From contig JAGFNK010001005.1 of assembly GCA_025769875.1 (NCBI GenBank), positions 1 through 16,641 on the forward strand: DNA of 16,641 bases. Direction: 5' to 3'. Under the pieces are notes generated by a model. It saw only the letters and a program-made list of their open reading frames with translations, did no database searches and had not been told where the DNA came from. The position numbers and the translations under genes were made by a program. The stretch's first letter is position 1. Every line of letters begins with the position of its first letter. This DNA comes from Russula earlei. Taxonomy: Eukaryota > Basidiomycota > Agaricomycetes > Russulales > Russulaceae. This document shows, one piece after another, positions 1 to 9,206 of the stretch.

Positions 1-178
1 GAGTACATAAACATGTCTTTGACACCCTCTGGCGGACCATCCGAAACCTCGGTGTTGCCTCATCACGACATGTCCTAATTGAAGAACAAATCACCATCTT
101 CCTCTATACTGCTGTTACAGGGCTGTCATCAACTCATGTCGGAGAGCATTTCCAGTGGTCACCCCGCACCATTTCAAA

Positions 179-225
179 GTATGTATCACTTGGGTTTCTT
201 CACACTTGTTCTGACAGGCAGTTAG
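179..225 (+). other. Intron 1 of the Harbinger transposase (47 nt)
   Basis: GTATGT donor at 179, CTGAC branch-point-like sequence at 211-215 and TTAG acceptor ending at 225. Removing it joins TISK to YFKKFLEF in frame, as expected for this transposase family. Confidence 0.8.
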
Positions 226-680
226 GTATTTTAAAAAATTCTTGGAGTTCTCTCAAGCCCCCCCTTCTATACCACATTTGTGCAGCTCCCTGACGCCAAT
301 TCGCCCCCTCACTCCTTTATCCGAAGTAACCCCAAGCTCTATCCATATCTCAAGGATGCCATAGGCGCTGTCGATGGCACACATATCAAGTGTTCTGCCA
401 CTGCTGACGAGCATGACATGGCAAGGAACCACAAGGGAGTAATCACACAGAACTGCCTTGTGGCATGTTCTTTCGACCTCTGCTTCACCTATCTCCTGAC
501 TGGTTGGGAGGGTTCCACTGCTGATGCAACACTCTTCCTTGATGCACGACTTTCTGATTTTTTTATCCCAAGTGGAAAGTATTATCTTGGCGATGGAGGC
601 TTTGCCTCATCAGATGTACTTCTCACCCCTTATCAAGGTGTGCGGTACCATCTCGCCGAATGGGGTTGCGCAAACACAAG

Positions 681-726
681 GTAATGTTTCTCATCTCCTG
701 AGTTTTCTCACTGACATTTGTCCCAG
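681..726 (+). other. Intron 2 of the Harbinger transposase (46 nt)
   Basis: GTAATG donor at 681, CTGAC at 711-715 and CCCAG acceptor ending at 726. Splicing joins CANTR to PCTREELFNLRHAQARNVIE through a split Arg codon, recovering the third catalytic block. Confidence 0.85.
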
Positions 727-1093
727 GCCATGCACGCGTGAGGAGTTGTTCAATCTGCGTCATGCTCAAGCTCGCAATGTCATAGAATGCATCTTTGGAA
801 TCCTCAAGTGACAGTTCCAATTACTCAATCATCCCCTTAACTATAACATGTCAATTCAGGCGCGCATCCCAGCTGCGCTTGCAGCACTGCACAATTTTAT
901 TTGTGAGTATGATCCTAGGGAGATTTCTGCCTTTGATGATGTGGCTGAGCTCCACATGGGCTCTCAAGATGAGGAGGAGGCTGGTGAACTTGCTGAAGGC
1001 CCAGTGACACAGCGTGAGAGGGAGCGAGCGAATCGCAGGCGAGACAGAATTGCTGGTGACATGTGGGAGCAATATGTGAGAATGAGAATTTGA

Positions 1094-1372
1094 AGGGCAC
1101 ATGTTGACTAGCATAGAATTTCATGTATGTACAAACTATGCCCTCCATATCGCCATCTGGCCGACACAATGTAGAAATATTTTTTTTACAAATCATGTGT
1201 TACCTCATGCAAATATGCACACACACAAATATGCAATTACAACAAGCGAATTTGCAAATCTGGTGGGAAAGAGCTCATAATTATAATTAAAGAAATTATA
1301 ATTAAAGAAACTCGTATTAGTTAATCAAGTTATCGTTCATCATGCCTGTGACTCCTGTCACCCTGGAAAATA
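1094..1372. other. Non-coding AT-rich stretch with a 15-bp tandem duplication
   Basis: No coding signal on either strand. It should hold the right end of the Harbinger element, but the left terminal inverted repeat is outside the window, so the boundary cannot be set. A perfect two-copy repeat, TTATAATTAAAGAAA, lies at 1281-1295 and 1296-1310. Confidence 0.5.
1281..1310. repeat. Perfect 15-bp tandem duplication
   Basis: TTATAATTAAAGAAA occurs twice head to tail with no mismatch. Confidence 0.95.
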
Positions 1373-3014
1373 TCAAAATCCGAGTTGAAGTTCAAGATTC
1401 AAGAATTCTCGGTTGGTAAATGGGGCCTTAGATTTTTCTTCTTCGTCAGTGATGTCTCTCCTAATGCTCATAGGTCTAGACGACTGTTATAGTCCAATGG
1501 CTGTTGTTCCAAGGATATGCAATGGTGTAGGCTGGTTTCAGTCAAATGGTATCAGGTCTTCCTTGGTGTCTTCTTAATTGGATTCAGGAGTATTCGTCAG
1601 TGATGCTGCTTTGTGTTAGAAATACTTGGGTTTCCCACAGATATCCTTCGAATTCTGCTGGAGAGATGACAAAGTCACTTATTTCCTTGATGGGGTGTTT
1701 GTAAACTATAAAGTGTGTCAGTCGTTGATGCCAAGCTTGGGTACAATAACTCTTGAATTCAATTAACTTTCTCCTTGAACACGTAGGTAGGTTTAATGCT
1801 AAGAAGGATTGTTCTGGTAAGTAGCAGTGTAAATCAGTACTCCTAAGATCGGCACTATCAGGGGATTCAACAAGGGGTGACGCAAAGGGTTGGATAGGTA
1901 CAACAGGGGTAGGAATATGATTGGTAAACAAGGGTAAGTAGGCATCAGGAGGGGTAGGAGGTAATGGTCTTTCAACAAGAAATCCTCTTGTGTTGGGAAC
2001 TGTTTCTCTCTCGGGGGGTCATTGGGATGACGTGCGTCTCCTATGTCAAGGAGCCAGATTTATTGAATGGGAAGGTGGTAATCACCTGGTGTCCACAAGG
2101 TAATTCTGTAAGGAGTAGGAGGTGTATCTGGTTGAAAGTTGCACGTGCAATACTCTGTTTTGCAGTTACACCTTGCTGTCCATGGATTTGACTCAGTATC
2201 TTCTGTGCTGGCAGACCAATGTTCTTGGCTAGTTGGGATGGTGGTTTGAATTGGTGTGAGGGGTTGAGGGGCAAGACTTGAGGCTTCTATGATTGCTGGG
2301 ACAGAATAGTACACAGGGGGACCAGTATATGAGGCGTCTGGGCTGGTAATTGCCCAAGGTTGATTGTAGTCTGCATCGTATAACCACAAGTTAGTTTCCC
2401 AATTGAAGGTGTTATGTATTCCTGGTACAACAGCAAGTTGGATGTATGATTGGTTTTCCCTTTTATTCTGTTAAGACGTAGGTAGTAGAACTGGACAGTG
2501 AGACGATAGTAGCTGATGTATGTCCAACCCAAGTAAAACAGGCAATACCCTGTCCTTAAAGAATTAACGATGAGATGGTGACATGGCTGGATGATTCTGG
2601 TCCAAAGGTTCAGTTTGCTAGAGCACAGGGATTGATAATCAACTGGTTGTCCTTGGATGTTCTTTGCTTGAGCAAGTTGCCAATATAATAGTTGTTGTTG
2701 TGCTGGTGGCAGGAGTGGTCTAAGGGTTTCAAGATATAATGTGTGCTCGTCGTGGCTTAGGAGTTGTCCAAATGGTAAGACTTCAAGGAATTCTTTGACA
2801 ATGAGATGAGGAAAGTCTTTGTGGGGTGGTTCTATCCCTGGTATGTTGTGTAGGTTGGTTAAGGTGGTGACAGGGAATGTGGTGGAGGCCCAAGTTTGAT
2901 AATGATTTAGGCTCAAGACGTGTCTGGTGATAGCGTCTTCTTCTTCATCTTCTTCTAAGGCATATTCTCGAGGCACTTTAGTTAAGGCAAAGAAGAAAGG
3001 TTTATTCAATCTTT
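1373..3014 (-). pseudogene. Degenerate coding block of unknown family (about 500+ residues over several frames)
   Basis: I do not recognise this protein. On the minus strand, protein-like composition continues over several frames from about 3011 down to a TGA at 1373-1375. The first part (3009 to about 2470) has an acidic run (ALEEDEEEDAITRH) and a Leu/Gln-rich part (LLPPAQQQLLYWQLAQ), with an aromatic segment (CLFYLGWTYISYY). A frame change near 2450-2465 leads into VPGIHNTFNWETNLWLYDAD and then a Pro/Thr-rich segment with a cysteine cluster (CNCKTEYCTC). An in-frame TAA sits at 2060-2062, a second frame change near 1965-1975, then ISDFVISPAEFEGYLWETQ and a stop at 1584. A short ATG-started tail (DITDEEEKSKAPFTNRE) ends at 1373. 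No ATG starts the long upstream part. It could be a decayed host gene, a cargo gene or a remnant of an unfamiliar element; the sequence does not decide. Confidence 0.55.
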
Positions 3015-3045
3015 ATTGAAGCATTACAAGGGTGGTTCTTACTTT

Positions 3046-3531
3046 TTAAGAACTGTGCACAAGATCTACGGTTTTGAGATGGTACCTCTCAATTATTTTG
3101 AGAGGGTTAGGGGGAATACGAGGCGTGAAGCAGAAGCAAAGTAACTGTGGGTTGAAGCGGATGGTATTGACTGCATAAGTCAAATAGTGATGTAGGGAGA
3201 CACGGTTACTGTTCTCTTTGAAATGTAAGTAGCCGTAAGCAAAAGCAAGGCGTCCATCCAAGAAGTTGTGTACAATGGATAAGCAAAATGAGCCCTTGTA
3301 AGCAGGGCAGTAAATAGCAGGCAAGGTAAGTAGTTTCCTAAACAAAGAAGTATTGAAGATGTATGCGATGCGTCTGAGGGGGAAGTCAGCATCTGGGGCA
3401 TATATCCCGACGTTAGAACAAATCCCGAAGGGGGTGAGGCCGTACTCAGTGGCAAGGGCAGTGTTGGAGGGTTCGACCGCAAAAGTGTGGACGATGCATG
3501 CACGAAAGGCGGTGGTGAAGGTGTCTGTGAA
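3046..3531 (-). CDS. Open reading frame of unknown function, 5' part lost at the copia LTR junction
   Basis: About 160 codons stay open on the minus strand from the outer edge of the copia LTR (3531) to TAA 3048-3046; the frame actually continues into the LTR to about 3595. Visible features are NVGIYAPDADFPLRRIAYIF, LPAIYCPAYKGSFCLSIVHN and RLAFAYGYLHFKENSN, a hydrophobic and aromatic-rich protein with no methionine at all. The true start therefore lies upstream and was probably separated by the copia insertion. It ends about 30 bases before the start of the next unknown block on the same strand, with AATAAA between them. I recognise no domain. The unbroken frame and amino-acid composition suggest past selection, but this is inference. 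Confidence 0.45.
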   Translation of the reverse strand, partial: FTDTFTTAFRACIVHTFAVEPSNTALATEYGLTPFGICSNVGIYAPDADFPLRRIAYIFNTSLFRKLLTLPAIYCPAYKGSFCLSIVHNFLDGRLAFAYGYLHFKENSNRVSLHHYLTYAVNTIRFNPQLLCFCFTPRIPPNPLKIIERYHLKTVDLVHSS

Positions 3532-3916
3532 TGTTGCGCAGCATAGAGCGCAGCTAACAGGCCAAGCAACCCACCTTAGAGGTTGTGCTAATGCTCAAGT
3601 GATATTGGGGTGTAGAGCGATGTGTATACTCGTCTACAAGTATGGTATTTATACCTCTATGATCCAGGGCTGTTCCTAAGTCCAAAAGAGGTGACTACAG
3701 GTGTCCACTATATCGCGCATTTAGTGACGTGTGATGTGGAAACATTCTAGATGCAGCATAAAGCTGCATCTTGTGATAGATAGCGTAGTATGCGTTACCC
3801 TATTGCCATAAGCGCATATACTAAAGTTCTGTCTAACACGTAACATCTATGAGCAGATCTTGAACCTTGTATGAAGGTCTTCGCCTTCTTTGATCCATTC
3901 GGGTTCCGGTTCAACA
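3532..3916 (-). repeat. 3' LTR of the copia element (about 385 bp)
   Basis: On the minus strand the LTR begins TGTTGAACCGG directly after the polypurine tract and is proposed to end GCGCAACA at 3532, giving a TGTTG/CAACA terminal inverted repeat. It holds a TATA box (3646-3654), leaving about 260 bases of U3 and about 90 of R-U5. The start is well supported; the end is inferred because the 5' LTR is absent. If the end is right, GTGAA at 3527-3531 would be one copy of the target duplication. Confidence 0.65.
3646..3654 (-). promoter_or_regulatory. LTR TATA box
   Basis: GTATAAATA on the minus strand, about 260 bases into the LTR, correctly placed for the U3 promoter of a copia element. In the 3' LTR it points outward, into the unknown open frame at 3046-3531. 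Confidence 0.6.
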
Positions 3917-3926
3917 CTCCCCCTTG
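3917..3926 (-). promoter_or_regulatory. Polypurine tract (plus-strand primer) of the copia element
   Basis: CAAGGGGGAG on the minus strand, immediately before the TGTTGA start of the LTR, which is the standard location and composition. Confidence 0.8.
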
Positions 3927-3965
3927 CTAAGTGCATCGGTAGATGCCGTGAGCATTTTCCCACAT

Positions 3966-5717
3966 TCAGGGGTAGAACGTTAGTCCTAGTTGCTCCCTGA
4001 ATTTGAGGAACTTGACGCAACCAAGGTTCTTGGTGAACATGTCGGCTGGGTTGTTAGCCCCTTCAATAAAGAATAGCTCCACCTGTTTGTTTTGTATGAC
4101 TTCACGAATGAAGTGATAGCGCAGATCAATGTGTTTGATGCGCTTTTCTTGCACAGGGTTGGAGGCTAAGAATATTGAGCCTTGGTTATCACCGAACAGT
4201 GGGATGGGAGCAAGATTGATGCCAAGTTCTGTTAGTAAGGATTTAATCCAAACTAACTGTCTGCTCATGTCAGAGAGCGACATATACTCGGCTTCAGTGG
4301 AGGAGAGCGCGACTGTTTTCTGCGCTCGTGAGTTCCACGAAAATATTGCTCCAGCCAGGTTCACCATATAGCCTGTAGTGGACTTCCGATTAGTCGGATC
4401 AGAAGCCCAATCAGAGTCGGCATATGCCATCAAGCCGCCATTAGATGGTCCATCATAGACCAAGGCATAATTGGCGGTTCCCAAGAGGTATCGGCAAATA
4501 TAGAACGCACGATTTAGATGGTCCTCTGAGGGATTGGCAGCATGTTGCGACAACTTAGTGACCACAAAGGCTATGTCTGGACGCGTTCCAAGCATTATGT
4601 ACAGGAGTGATCCTATAACTTGCTGGAATTTTGACTGCAAGGCTGGGTCAGCAGCAGAAGTGTTGGGAGAGGGGTGATAGCCCTCTGGTAGCGGAGTAGG
4701 AGCAGGGTTTGCGTTAAGAAAGTCGAAACGCTGCAGCACTTTCCTAAGATACTCAGTCTGGTCCAGATGTATTTGGCCAGACTTGCGTATGATGCGCATG
4801 CGTAGGAATTCTTGGGCATCACCCAGATCTCGACATTCCCAGAGCTTCATGAAGCGCTCCTTTGTTTTATTGATTTGTTTTTTATCTGCTCCAAAGAAGA
4901 GCACATCATCAACATAGACGATGGCTATGATGCTCTTGTTTTTACTAACAAAGAGCCCAGAGTCAGACATAAGGCGAATAAGGCCGAGGGAGGCCATGGA
5001 CTTGTCAAGGGCTTTCCACCATGCAAGTGCCGCTTGCTTGAGTCCATATATTGCGCGTTTAAGGCGCATGACTTTATGCTCTTGGCCTTTTATTTTGAAG
5101 CCCTCGGGCTGCTCCATATAGAGCTCTTCATCGAGCTCACCATAGAGAAAGGCAGTCTTGGCATCTAGTCCGCTAATGTGCCAGTTTTTGAGCGCTGCAA
5201 GTGCAATCATCAGGCGGACTGTCTCAAACCGTACCATGGGTGAGAATATTTCGTCATAGTCAATGCCTTCTACTTGGGAGAAGCCTTTGGCGACTAGTCT
5301 GGCTTTTTTACGACCATCAGACTTAAGGTCGAATACCCATCTGTTTTTAATGATTTTGTGATCCTTGGGAGGATCGACTAGTTCGAAGACTTTGCGTCTG
5401 CGGAGGGATTCCAACTCCTCGCGACAAGCATCTTTCCACTCCTTTTGGAGTTCACTTGGCATTCGCAGAATGTCCCTAAAGGTCCATTCGCGAATCTTCG
5501 CAGTATCAGGTGTATCTGAACTTAGTGGAACTGCTTGGACGAGCAGATAGTTCAGAAATTTGACTCCCCCTTCCCTTGCAAGACGTAGAATGTCTTCTAC
5601 CTCATCCTCAGAGGCTTGCGGCAGTTGATCGTCAAGGATGACAGGAGGGTAAGGGCCTGGTGCGGCTGATCCTGACGTACTACCCTCACCGGAGCTACCA
5701 GGTTGGTTTTCTGTCAT
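3966..5717 (-). CDS. Copia pol: reverse transcriptase (RVT_2) and RNase H
   Basis: 583 codons from ATG 5717 to the stop at 3966. An acidic Ser/Gly/Pro-rich lead (1-75) is followed by the RVT_2 core: NRWVFDLKSDGRKKARLVAKG (residues 125-145), LDAKTAFLYGELDEELYMEQP with catalytic Asp185, and the active site YVDD at 268-271. The connection follows, then Ty1-type RNase H (about 428-560), with YADSDWASD (434/436), LSSTEAEY (Glu475), GDNQ (Asp510) and the closing NPADMFTK. All catalytic residues seem present and the C terminus is complete 40 bases before the polypurine tract. The ATG is probably not a natural start: the frame is continuous with integrase upstream across TAG 5726-5724, so this is the 3' part of one polyprotein split by a nonsense change. 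Confidence 0.93.
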   Translation of the reverse strand: MTENQPGSSGEGSTSGSAAPGPYPPVILDDQLPQASEDEVEDILRLAREGGVKFLNYLLVQAVPLSSDTPDTAKIREWTFRDILRMPSELQKEWKDACREELESLRRRKVFELVDPPKDHKIIKNRWVFDLKSDGRKKARLVAKGFSQVEGIDYDEIFSPMVRFETVRLMIALAALKNWHISGLDAKTAFLYGELDEELYMEQPEGFKIKGQEHKVMRLKRAIYGLKQAALAWWKALDKSMASLGLIRLMSDSGLFVSKNKSIIAIVYVDDVLFFGADKKQINKTKERFMKLWECRDLGDAQEFLRMRIIRKSGQIHLDQTEYLRKVLQRFDFLNANPAPTPLPEGYHPSPNTSAADPALQSKFQQVIGSLLYIMLGTRPDIAFVVTKLSQHAANPSEDHLNRAFYICRYLLGTANYALVYDGPSNGGLMAYADSDWASDPTNRKSTTGYMVNLAGAIFSWNSRAQKTVALSSTEAEYMSLSDMSRQLVWIKSLLTELGINLAPIPLFGDNQGSIFLASNPVQEKRIKHIDLRYHFIREVIQNKQVELFFIEGANNPADMFTKNLGCVKFLKFREQLGLTFYP

Positions 5718-5723
5718 TGTTCT

Positions 5724-6200
5724 CTATGTGCGTGTGCGCCGAATGTCTTTTTCCACTTCTGTGGGGTGTCTGCATTCACCATAGACGTTGCCTGGACGGG
5801 TAGGTACTTTTCTCAACCGCTGAGACCTTCGAAGAGGTACAGGTTCTTCAACAGGAGGAGGGGACGGTGTAGGAGGGACGGGCGTTTGCTCGCGTTCCTC
5901 TTCTTCTGGCGCCTGTATAGGCTGCTCATCGTCCTCACTTTTAATTGTAGGGAATGGGTCGTCAACACCAGGAATGGTGTCTTCGACAGGTTGTTGCGGT
6001 AGTTCCTCACGCGGTTCATTAATCCGCGTGGTACCTTTAGTGCGCGCTTTGTCGCATTTGGGGTACAGGGTCTCGTCGTACAGGGTGGTAGCATTTGTGT
6101 AAAGCATATTATTTGGAAGCCTCATAAAGAGTGAGGCTTTGATCCCCTCAGTGTGACCAAGGTAGATCATTAGCTTGCTTTTAGGCGAAAGCTTGTTGAC
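5724..6200 (-). pseudogene. Copia pol: integrase C-terminal region and Pro/Glu-rich linker
   Basis: In the same frame as the flanking pieces, between TGA 6203-6201 and TAG 5726-5724. It opens with the usual post-core integrase text (LMIYLGHTEGIKASLFMRLP, then YPKCD). An acidic, Pro-rich linker follows and leads to the conserved PLRRSQRLRKVPTRPGNVYG block seen before copia reverse transcriptases. Both limiting stops look like single C-to-T changes (CGA to TGA, CAG to TAG). Confidence 0.85.
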
Positions 6201-7526
6201 TCAACGCTTTTCTGGTATGTGCACATATGCACCGCAACCAAATACTCTGAGGTGTGAGATATCAGGGACCTCGTTCTTTAGGACTTCGTAGGGTGTACGC
6301 CATTGAAGGTGTCTGGCAGGTGTCCTATTGTAACAGTGTGTCCCATGATTTACTGCAAATTCCCACCAGGAGGGAGGTAGACAAGCTTCAAGGCGCATTG
6401 CCTGAGCTTTGTCCATTACAGTGCGCATAAAGCGCTCTGCGCGTCCATTTTGTTGTGGAGTGTATGGGGCACTTTGCAGGATTTTAATTCCTTCGTCCTT
6501 TAGGACGTTATCAAAGGCCTCGGACTTGTACTCTCCGCCAGCATCGGACATCCACTCTTTGATTCCTGCTTTGTATTGGTTCTTGACCATAGCAAGGAAT
6601 TGTTTGACGGCCATTATGGTCGACTTTTTATTTTTTAGGAGTGTGATCCATGCATAGGAGGAATAATCGTCAATGAAACTGACGAAATATTCGTACTTAT
6701 GATACGACTTCACAGGGAAACTCTTAAGGTCCGAGTGAATACGCTCGAACGGTGCGGAAGCACGAGTTTCAGAAGGAGGGTGTGCAGATGCAGGCATTTT
6801 GCCTTGCGCGCAGCCAGGACATACCGGCTGTTCCTGAGGGATTTTCAGGTCTTCAGGGAGACCCTTGGTATGTGTCTTTGCACGTGTTACGACATCCTTA
6901 GATGGGTGGCCAAGGCGTCGGTGAATGACATCATAATCTACCGTGTAGATAAGAGAATGCGTTTGCACGCTTTCAATTGAGGCATCTAACCAATACGTGG
7001 TTTGACCTGGGAATAAGGGGTAAGAGGACAGGATTATACGTCCATCCTCTCTTAGGGAAATGTGTCTATTATTCCCTAATGCATGCATCCCTTGTTGTAA
7101 AAACTCCCCCATAGATAATATCCGAGTGTTTATTTTCGGAATATAGAGAACAGGAGAAATGCGCGTGACAACCATTTTAGAGTTGACAGTGTGCCGAAGC
7201 AACACAGTGCCTTTGCCTTCCACATATATAGTGTTATCGGCAGTTTTAACAGGGGATCTTTCGTGCGGCAAAGCTGGCGTATACTCTATAAAGTCTTTTA
7301 TTTCGAAGGTGGAGTGTGCTGACGCGCCAGAGTCAAGGAGCCATAAGGATCCCATTTTACTCAAGTCATGCTTTCCTCTACATCTCGAACAATTTGTGTT
7401 ACATTCACTATGCAGGGAACTACTTCCTGCGCTAATTTGTACATTATATGATACAAGCAAACACTTATTAGACATATCTAGCCCGCTTAGGGGCTGGGGA
7501 GATGCTAAAAGGTTCTTTAGCGAGTG
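6201..7526 (-). pseudogene. Copia pol: aspartic protease and integrase
   Basis: The open frame runs back to ATG 7766, but only sequence from about 7526 onward resembles pol. Numbering from the 7766 Met: protease signature LWLLDSGASAH with catalytic Asp145; integrase zinc finger HRRLGH (His282, His287) with CPGC (Cys316, Cys319); core HSDLK (Asp346), SDAGGEY (Asp408) and QQNGRAERF (Glu444), a D-X61-D-X35-E spacing typical of retroviral-type integrases. It stops at TGA 6203-6201 within IPEKR-stop-VNKLSPKSKL, where Arg (CGA) would continue the frame. The first 80 residues are translated repeat DNA (AEPSRAV-like from a GCTCG repeat), a chimeric N terminus with no expected function. Confidence 0.9.
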
Positions 7527-7560
7527 AAAAGAGAGAGGGAGGCGCACTAGTGCTGTCACG

Positions 7561-7580
7561 GCTCGGCTCGGCTCGGCTCG
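7561..7580. repeat. GCTCG pentanucleotide tandem repeat (4 perfect copies, degenerate flank)
   Basis: Four perfect GCTCG units followed by a degenerate GTTCAG/CTCAG continuation. Confidence 0.9.
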
Positions 7581-7646
7581 GTTCAGCTCAGCAACGGCTT
7601 GGCCAGATTGGGTGAGCCGGACCGAGCCAAGCCACGGCTTGCAGCT

Positions 7647-7722
7647 TGAGCCGATTCGAGCCGTCCCATTTAAGCCATTTCTACTTTTGGATCTACTTTC
7701 CATTTTGAGAATGCTCTCGATG
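7647..7722 (+). repeat. Direct repeat, copy A
   Basis: A 50-base part (TGAGCCGATTCGAGCC to GGATCTAC) plus TTTCCATTTTGAGAATGCTC. It matches copy B at 7735-7824 with a few mismatches, mostly transitions, but lacks the 17-base segment present in copy B. Confidence 0.85.
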
Positions 7723-7734
7723 CCTCTCATTGGC

Positions 7735-7824
7735 TGAGCTGATTCAAGCCATCCCATTTGGGCCATTTCTACTTTTGGATCTACAGACTACAGTTATTGA
7801 CTTTCCATTTTGAGAACGCTCTTG
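7735..7824 (+). repeat. Direct repeat, copy B, with 17-bp extra segment
   Basis: The same 50-base part, then 17 bases absent from copy A (AGACTACAGTTATTGAC, 7785-7801), then TTTCCATTTTGAGAACGCTCTTG. Confidence 0.85.
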
Positions 7825-8623
7825 TGACAACTGAGGCATCAATGCAAGCACACGTCCACTCGCCATCTGCACACCTGTAAGCCTGCCCGGGCCTGTGTTC
7901 TTGAAGGAAAAGAGGAAGATCTTGAGGGAGTCAAAGTGTTCTTCAGGCAGACGAGAGGGCCAACGCGAATACTAGAAAGCTGTTCATTTGATCCATTAGC
8001 TACTGTACAAAATGGTGGCTACTGATCTTAAATACAAAAGTGCTACTCTAGTGCTACTCCAAGTCCCAGAGTGTGAGGCAGCAAGGTGATGACATCGGGG
8101 GCGAGAGGCTATGGGCAGCGAGCCCTTGCGTAGGATGGTGATGATGTCGTGCGTGCGTCATGGTGTCTGCGCGTAGACATGTGGCGGGCGAGCGAGGCGT
8201 TGGCAGTGAGGCATTGAGGGCGAGGTGTTGAAGGCGAGGTGTGTGACGTCGAAGGTGATCGGACTGGGGTGTTGTCGCAGTTCCCGGGCGCAGAGTTGGA
8301 GATGACGTCGAAAGGCGAGTGCGTGAGAGAGAAGGAAAGGAAGGAGGATAGGAAGGAGGACGCGTGAGCGAGGGACGAATGAAGGAGACGCGCGGCATGC
8401 AAGGGGCCTGGTACAGGTCATGTGAGTTTCCCGGCCAGATACCTTACAGTGGACATGGAAAACATTGCTAGTTTTTACTTCTTTTCTTCCGAGGGGCGGA
8501 GATGAGCACCGACGCCAGGTCCCGTGTGCTCATGGGTGTCGTGACCTTGGAGCTTATGCTGTTATCCAGACACCATTTCACTACATGGAACAATGGGTCA
8601 GCAGCTAGTGTCATATGATAGGC

Positions 8624-8878
8624 AATGTTACGTACAGTTCAAACAAGGAAGGTTTTGATGAAACTCGTCAGATCAGCATGGGGTAGACAGATATCACAGA
8701 TTGTGGGGCGCACCAGTGCTAATAAGACGATGAGTATGTACCGCAAATGCTCATACTCATGGATCGTCTTGGTCTGCCGTACATTGTCCGTAAAACACGA
8801 TATTGAAACTTACCACGTTGAGCGAATCGATGACGATAGTATCAATGTGGGGGGGCATGTAGCCTTATCTGCGACTTT
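8624..8878 (+). repeat. Inverted repeat, left arm (255 bp, native kinase segment)
   Basis: Pairs base for base with 9687-9941 without gaps: 248 of 255 positions match by my reading. This arm, read on the minus strand, continues the kinase coding sequence and is therefore the original location. Confidence 0.93.
8774..8813 (-). other. Possible intron in the receiver-like part (40 nt), also present in the inverted copy
   Basis: GTAAGT donor at 8813-8808 after IDSLNV and CAG acceptor at 8774. The same intron is retained in the inverted copy at 9687-9941, so the duplication arose from DNA and not from spliced RNA. The length is short, so moderate confidence. Confidence 0.45.
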
Positions 8879-9148
8879 GAGTGGATCATGAATCACATAA
8901 GGCCTGAGTCCGAGTTCCTGTATCCAATCCACCACCGCAATGTTGTCATATAGCATATCAACGAATGAAATAGTTCCCAAATGGCACCATCTTGGCAAGT
9001 GTCGCGTCCATGGACATCTGGCCAATTTGGGACATGATGGTGAAGAACTTACTACCCTTGCCAATCTCGCTTTCAACCCGCATACTTCCAGCCATAAGAG
9101 CAATGAGGCGTTTCAAAATCGACAGCCCTATTCCGTTCCTCTGTATTC

Positions 9149-9206
9149 CTTCTGAGAAAAGCTGGCGTGTCAAGAAAAAAATGCAGAAAGGTAAAACAGC
9201 ACGCAC
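9149..9206 (-). other. Intron between F box and G2 box (58 nt)
   Basis: GTGCGT donor at 9206-9201 directly after ADGSTTR, and an AG acceptor at 9149 before GAATAC, so that splicing gives the STTREY junction usual in this kinase family. Confidence 0.6.

Larger units (their letters stand above)
3..1093 (+). pseudogene. PIF/Harbinger (HARBI1-like, DDE_4 family) transposase, three exons, degenerate
   Basis: A transposase of this type cuts and pastes its DNA element through a D-D-E catalytic site. Exon 1 (3-178, open at the left edge) shows the conserved stretch SRHVLIEEQITIFLYT and the helix-turn-helix-like part ending TISK. Exon 2 (226-680) has VDGTHI with the first Asp at codon 373-375, STADATLF with the second Asp at 523-525, and YYLGDGGF. 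Exon 3 (727-1093) has NLRHAQARNVIE with the catalytic Glu at 785-787, followed by a charged C-terminal tail ending at TGA 1091-1093. Two lesions are visible: a one-base frameshift at the C run 258-264, and TGA at 809-811 in the FGILK-stop-QFQLL context, where the family usually has Arg (CGA to TGA). The SANT/MYB partner gene usual in this superfamily is not in the window. Family assignment is secure from the motifs; inactivity is inferred from the lesions. Confidence 0.9.
3532..7527 (-). mobile_element. Ty1/copia LTR retrotransposon, 5'-truncated (no gag, no 5' LTR)
   Basis: In element order on the minus strand: protease, integrase, reverse transcriptase, RNase H, polypurine tract and 3' LTR. 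Integrase before reverse transcriptase is diagnostic of the Ty1/copia superfamily. Recognisable pol sequence begins near 7527 (the SPQPLSGLDMSN stretch); beyond it lies unrelated repeat sequence, so gag, the primer binding site and the 5' LTR are gone. Pol is one frame interrupted by two stops, TGA 6203-6201 and TAG 5726-5724, each explained by one C-to-T change. The 5' break point is approximate. The element cannot move by itself as read. Confidence 0.85.
7528..8474. other. Gene-poor repeat-containing interval
   Basis: No convincing gene. It contains a GCTCG pentamer run (7561-7580), a degenerate GAGCC/GGCTT-rich part to about 7665, an imperfect direct duplication (7647-7722 and 7735-7824), and a GC-richer purine-biased part (about 8070-8400) where several overlapping minus-strand frames give only Ser/Thr/Pro/Arg-rich low-complexity translations. 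It could be a decayed non-autonomous element next to the copia truncation point; termini are not seen. Confidence 0.5.

Noticed and set aside
8054..8421. Three overlapping minus-strand ORFs of 87-114 codons
   Set aside because: Translations are low-complexity Ser/Thr/Pro/Arg text caused by local base bias; all three frames are open at once, there are no conserved motifs, and no support for a real gene.
8625..8891. Plus-strand 88-codon ORF beginning MLRTVQTRKV
   Set aside because: It is the antisense of the native histidine kinase segment; the kinase text is read on the minus strand here.
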